64,000 nucleotides of DNA from a bacterium (GTDB lineage Bacteria; Planctomycetota; JAFGQW01): assembly GCA_030426805.1 (NCBI GenBank), contig JAUHXU010000004.1, forward strand, positions 482,792 through 546,791, in the 5' to 3' direction. A program made the position numbers and the translations under genes. Shown here one piece after another: positions 61,326 to 64,000 of the stretch. Positions within the stretch are counted from its first letter, which is position 1; the number at the start of each line of letters is the position of its first letter. The notes below the pieces were generated by a model, which saw only the letters and a program-made list of their open reading frames with translations, had not been told where the DNA came from and made no database searches.

Positions 61326-62193
61326 GTCGGCAGTCGCCACGCTACTGCTCCTCACGATCCTGACGGCCACACCGGCTCGATCGCAGGTCCTGACCGAGAA
61401 CGCCGGCGTGACGTCGCCCGAGGTGCCGACGCTCAACCTGCGCTTCACGACCGACTCGTTCGACGATCTCTTCGACGTGCGCGCCGTGCCCACGCTCTAC
61501 TACGGCCTCGACGCGAAGACCGAGCTGAAGGTCGAGACGCCGATCGTGCTGCACCGCGAGGCCGACTTCGTCGGTGCGACCGGGCAGCCCGACAGCGAGA
61601 CGTGGTGGGGGCTCGGGGACGTCGGTGTTCGCTTGAAGCGATCGCTCGCCCAGAGCGACGGCGTGATGACATCGACGCGCTTCGCGGCGATGCTGGAGAT
61701 GACGGTGCCGACCGGACGCGACAACGTCCGTGGCGGGGGCGTCGAGCTGCCTCGCAAGCTGCAGATCTCGCCGGGGGCGTTCCGGTTCGGGGGCGGTCTC
61801 GCCGCGAGCGTGATCCGCGACCGACACCGCTTCTCCGCCGACGTCTGGTTCCGACACCCGCTGCGGCACGACGGGATCCGGCTCGGCGAGACGATCGAGG
61901 CGGGCATCGCCTACTGGTTTCGCCTGCATCCTGTCGCGTTCGACCCGGACGCGCCCACCGTCGAGATCCGTCCGGTCATCGAGGCGCGCTACCTGCACCA
62001 GTTCGCGAGCGTCGCGGGTCGACGCCTCGGCGATGACGGCGACCGCTGGATCGTGGCGCCCGGCATCCAGGTCTACCCGACGCCGTCGCTGCTCCTCGAA
62101 GCGAGCGCGCGGCTCCCGATCGCCCAGACGATCGACGACCCGCGGGGCGATTTCCGGTGGGGCGCGCTCGTCTCGATCAAGATTCTGTTCTGA
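61324..62193 (+). CDS. Outer-membrane-like protein (phenol MetA / transporter family type)
   Basis: A protein of 289 residues with a signal peptide (residues 1-20, ending ARSQ) followed by alternating beta strands: TELKVETPIVL, GLGDVGVRLKRSL, LEMTVPTGRD, and a C-terminal aromatic residue (KILF), all typical of small beta-barrels annotated as phenol-degradation MetA-like or transporter proteins. A second such protein is encoded at 63069-63977. The start is strange: only TTG 61324 is available in frame, inside the T run of a strong terminator and without a ribosome binding site. Expression may depend on terminator read-through. The next gene, the HMA-domain lipoprotein, follows after 27 bases. 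Confidence 0.65.
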   Translation: MSAVATLLLLTILTATPARSQVLTENAGVTSPEVPTLNLRFTTDSFDDLFDVRAVPTLYYGLDAKTELKVETPIVLHREADFVGATGQPDSETWWGLGDVGVRLKRSLAQSDGVMTSTRFAAMLEMTVPTGRDNVRGGGVELPRKLQISPGAFRFGGGLAASVIRDRHRFSADVWFRHPLRHDGIRLGETIEAGIAYWFRLHPVAFDPDAPTVEIRPVIEARYLHQFASVAGRRLGDDGDRWIVAPGIQVYPTPSLLLEASARLPIAQTIDDPRGDFRWGALVSIKILF

Positions 62194-62220
62194 GCCCAGT
62201 ACGACGCGAAGGAGCTTCGC

Positions 62221-62730
62221 ATGGTCCCGTTCCGCTTCCGACCCGGTCGCATCGCAGCAGCCGTCCTGAGCGCCGCGTTCGTCGCCGGCTGCGCGACGGA
62301 CGTTCCGACGCGCGCGACGCCCGTCACGACATCGGGCCTGCGCACGATCGACGTCTACGCCTACGGCCTCGAGTGAATGCCGTGAGTGAAGGCGGTCACA
62401 GACGCCTTGCTGCGCCGGTCCGGCGTGGCCTCTGTCCGAGTCGATCTGCAGGCGAACCTCGTCCACATCGAGCCGGATCCCGGCGTCGCGTTCGCGCTCC
62501 GGTCGATCCCCGACGCGATCGCGAAGGCCGGCTTCAAGCCGGGTCCGATGTCGATCACGGCCGTCGGCGCACTCGAGGGGGGCGGTGACGACCGCGCGTT
62601 GCGCATCGCCGGCTGGCCCGACGCGATCCCCGCGGACGCCGACGTGGCCGTCGATGCCAACGGCCTCGCGCGAGCGGCGTTCGACTGGCGCGTCGACCCG
62701 CCGCGGCTCCGCGCCGCCGTTTCCGATTGA
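62221..62730 (+). CDS. HMA-domain (MerP-like) lipoprotein with UxxU motif: candidate selenoprotein
   Basis: Read through two TGA codons (62374-62376, 62383-62385), this gene encodes 169 residues. ATG 62221 has an AGGAG ribosome binding site; a lipoprotein signal with VAGC lipobox follows (Cys24). Residues 42-110 form a heavy-metal-associated domain: IDVYAYGLE-U52-M-P-U55-VKAVTDALLRRSGV, then ASVRVDL, then AIAKAGF. In the HMA family these positions read GMTCxxC, so the two TGAs stand exactly where the two metal-binding cysteines belong. The later strands and helices are all intact. The part after 62386 could be read as a separate GTG-started protein, but it would lack the first strand, metal motif and export signal. 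Selenocysteine insertion is the best explanation. Probable role: periplasmic binding of a soft metal such as Hg, Cd, Pb or Cu. Confidence 0.75.
62409..62429 (+). promoter_or_regulatory. Possible bacterial SECIS-like hairpin 2
   Basis: gctgcgccg (62409-62417) pairs with cggcgtggc (62421-62429), nine pairs including two G-U, around a guc loop. The apical bases read GGUC, as in the loop of the E. coli fdhF SECIS. The loop starts after 32 intervening bases from the second TGA (62383-62385), the same distance as in the thioredoxin-like gene. Confidence 0.45.
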
Positions 62731-62754
62731 CACATCAGCAACGGCTGATATATT
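62727..62754 (+). promoter_or_regulatory. arsR promoter with internal operator (leaderless)
   Basis: TTGACA (62727-62732) and TATATT (62749-62754) are 16 bases apart. The inverted repeat ATCAGC-aacg-GCTGAT (62734-62739 and 62744-62749) fills the spacer, where a bound ArsR-type dimer would block RNA polymerase. The -10 box ends six bases before the arsR ATG, so the transcript should begin at or next to the start codon. The -35 box overlaps the stop codon of the HMA gene. Confidence 0.75.
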
Positions 62755-62760
62755 TCGAGC

Positions 62761-63090
62761 ATGACGACGACCTGCTCGAAGACGGGCAACCTCAAGGCGA
62801 AGCTCTTTCGCGGTCTCGGCGACGGCTCGCGCCTCGCGATCCTCGAGGCCCTTCGCGACGGCCCGCGCGTCGTCAGCGACATCGTCGACGCGACGGGACT
62901 CACACAACCGAACACGTCGATGCACCTGGATTGCCTTCGCTGCTGCGGACTCGTCTCGCGAGAGCGCAAGGGACGCTTCGTCGAATACCGAATCCGCTCG
63001 GCGCGCATCCTCCGGCTGCTGCGCCAAGCCGACGCGGTGCTCGACGAGGTCGCGGAAGGAGTGAGCGCGTGCGGTCGGTATCGGGACTGA
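62761..63090 (+). CDS. ArsR/SmtB-family metal sensor, CmtR-like
   Basis: This 109-residue winged-helix repressor has the recognition region TGLTQPNTSMHLDCLRCCGL and wing RERKGRFVEYRI. Cysteines 58, 62 and 103 lie at spacings identical to Cys57, Cys61 and Cys102, the Cd(II)/Pb(II) ligands of mycobacterial CmtR as I remember them; Cys61 is an additional one. It should release DNA on binding a soft metal and so induce its own operon, which includes the barrel protein at 63069-63977 and the gene starting at 63991. Its promoter gives a leaderless message. Confidence 0.85.
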   Translation: MTTTCSKTGNLKAKLFRGLGDGSRLAILEALRDGPRVVSDIVDATGLTQPNTSMHLDCLRCCGLVSRERKGRFVEYRIRSARILRLLRQADAVLDEVAEGVSACGRYRD

Positions 63091-63977
63091 TCACCCTGCT
63101 GATGCTCGGCGGCGCGGCGGCGGCGCAGGCAAACACGATCGACGTGCTCGACGGCGAGACGCTGTTCAAGGGCGGCTGGCTCTTCTCGCTCGAGTACGAC
63201 ATCACGCGAAAGTCGGGACTGCAGAACGGCAGCCGCCACGTGTCGGATCCGTTGCGTCGGAGCGAGGTGCACCAGGAGGCCGCGCTGTCGGGGCATTACG
63301 GGCTCCGGCAGGATCTGCAGCTGACCGCGATCGTGCCGTGGGTGCGCCGCGAACTCCGCCAATCCGGCGCCGGCCCGGAGCGACTGAACGCGAGCGGGCT
63401 CGGCGACACGTCGCTGATCGCGAAGTGGCGCTTCTATCGCTGGGACGCGGACAAGCAGACGATCAACGTCGCGCTCCTCGCGGGCCTGGCCGTGCCGACC
63501 GGCGCATACCGCGAGAAAGACCACGGCGTGCGCCTGCCGCCGGAACTCCAGCCGGGCTCCGGCTCGTGGGACCCCTCCGTCGGCGTCGCGGCCACCTATG
63601 AACCCGGCCGTTGGCGCTTCAACGCCGCGGCGTCCTACACCGACAACCGACAGAACCGCAGCGACTACCGCTTCGGCGACGAGGTGCTGATCGAACTCGA
63701 AGCGGGAAACCGCTTTTGGCTCGAGCCCTACCCGGGGCCATTCATGCGGTTCGACCTGACGACGCGCTACTACTGGCAGGCGCGCGGACGCCAGGACGGG
63801 CACATCGACCACATGACCGGGGGCGAACGGATCACCGTGGGGGGGACGCTCGCGTTTCGCCCGCGCCCGTCGCTCGACTTCCAAGTCGGCATCGAGCTAC
63901 CGGTCTACCAGGTGACGAAGAGCACACAACTCGCACTCGACTACTCGGCGTTCTTCGCCGTGGGTTTCCGCTTTTGA
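63069..63977 (+). CDS. Outer-membrane-like barrel protein in the arsR operon
   Basis: This protein of 302 residues has a signal peptide (MRSVSGLITLLMLGGAAAAQA). Alternating beta strands (WLFSLEYDITR, LQLTAIVPWVRRE, NVALLAGLAVPTGAY, SVGVAATYEPGRWRFN) and the C-terminal aromatic AVGFRF indicate an outer-membrane beta-barrel of the phenol MetA-like / transporter type. GTG 63069 was chosen because it starts the signal peptide; it overlaps the arsR gene by 22 bases. In metal-resistance operons such proteins are probable outer-membrane channels, but the substrate is not shown. Related in type to the protein at 61324-62193. Confidence 0.7.
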   Translation: MRSVSGLITLLMLGGAAAAQANTIDVLDGETLFKGGWLFSLEYDITRKSGLQNGSRHVSDPLRRSEVHQEAALSGHYGLRQDLQLTAIVPWVRRELRQSGAGPERLNASGLGDTSLIAKWRFYRWDADKQTINVALLAGLAVPTGAYREKDHGVRLPPELQPGSGSWDPSVGVAATYEPGRWRFNAAASYTDNRQNRSDYRFGDEVLIELEAGNRFWLEPYPGPFMRFDLTTRYYWQARGRQDGHIDHMTGGERITVGGTLAFRPRPSLDFQVGIELPVYQVTKSTQLALDYSAFFAVGFRF

Positions 63978-63990
63978 CAGGAGAAAAGCC

Positions 63991-64000
63991 ATGTCCTCGA
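63991..64000 (+). CDS. Start of a further gene, cut by the window end
   Basis: ATG 63991 (Met-Ser-Ser...) is preceded by AGGAGAA at a good distance and follows the barrel gene by 13 bases, so it is the next gene of the metal-responsive operon. Only three codons are visible, so no function can be given. Confidence 0.6.

Noticed and set aside
62386..62730. Stand-alone protein starting at GTG 62386
   Set aside because: It would start in the middle of an HMA domain, missing the first strand, the metal motif and the export signal, and it has no ribosome binding site, while the frame upstream is a perfect continuation.
60386..62730. General reassignment of TGA to an amino acid
   Set aside because: TGA is the normal stop of many genes here (for example the ATGA and GTGA overlaps at 16106, 17983, 22333, 24937, 31535 and 57042), so decoding must depend on context.

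Overview
This window is GC-rich bacterial chromosome with almost no non-coding space and very frequent 4-base stop/start overlaps (ATGA, GTGA, TGATG). The content points to Planctomycetota: secreted proteins with FG-GAP or BNR propellers, a lineage-style C-terminal secretion/adhesion module, a DUF3568-like lipoprotein, many amidohydrolase-like exported proteins, and housekeeping genes (rpoZ, groEL, dxr, purM, cysS, folE2, pepQ). The phylum call is inference from gene content. I saw no rRNA, tRNA, CRISPR array, insertion sequence or phage gene.

Layout. 1-12.4 kb holds mostly exported proteins: a serine hydrolase cut by the window start, a polytopic glycosyltransferase-like protein, a secreted propeller protein, a carboxypeptidase-regulatory-like protein, a very large BNR/sortilin-like propeller, an alpha/beta hydrolase, a seven-blade FG-GAP protein and a lipoprotein. 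12.6-21.5 kb is mostly housekeeping: L31 type B, PepQ, a Fur-family regulator, an EboB-like TatD hydrolase, a homocysteine methyltransferase/MTHFR fusion, an RluA-type pseudouridine synthase and a large unknown secreted protein. 21.5-27.8 kb (minus strand) is a translationally coupled surface-glycan cluster (sulfotransferase, DegT aminotransferase, NeuD-like acyltransferase, BKACE enzyme, glycosyltransferase, GT-C membrane protein), preceded by a large metzincin-like protease. 31-34 kb holds mogA-folE2 and cysS. 34-48.3 kb is dominated by one minus-strand operon of eight consecutive amidohydrolase-like genes, nearly all without the metal-binding HxH motif. 48.3-60.2 kb is again housekeeping: rpoZ, groEL, another RluA-type enzyme, an SGNH hydrolase, an EboC-like prenyltransferase, dxr, and purM with a TPR protein and a membrane spermidine-synthase-like protein.

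The most notable region is 60.4-64.0 kb. Two neighbouring genes for exported proteins each contain two in-frame TGA codons. In the gene at 62221-62730 these TGAs sit exactly where the two cysteines of the CxxC motif belong in a heavy-metal-associated (MerP-like) domain, giving U-M-P-U if read as selenocysteine. In the gene at 60386-61264 a complete signal peptide is followed by TGA-TGA, then an open Gly-rich linker and a thioredoxin-like domain. TGA is the ordinary stop codon of many genes here, so general reassignment is excluded and context-dependent selenocysteine insertion is the best reading. Hairpins lie the same distance (32 nt) after the second TGA in both genes. Next to them are a CmtR-type Cd/Pb-sensing ArsR regulator with a promoter/operator giving a leaderless message, and two outer-membrane-like proteins. 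Together this looks like a metal-handling locus with exported diselenide-type metal-binding proteins. No selenocysteine machinery lies in the window, so that remains to be checked in the rest of the genome.
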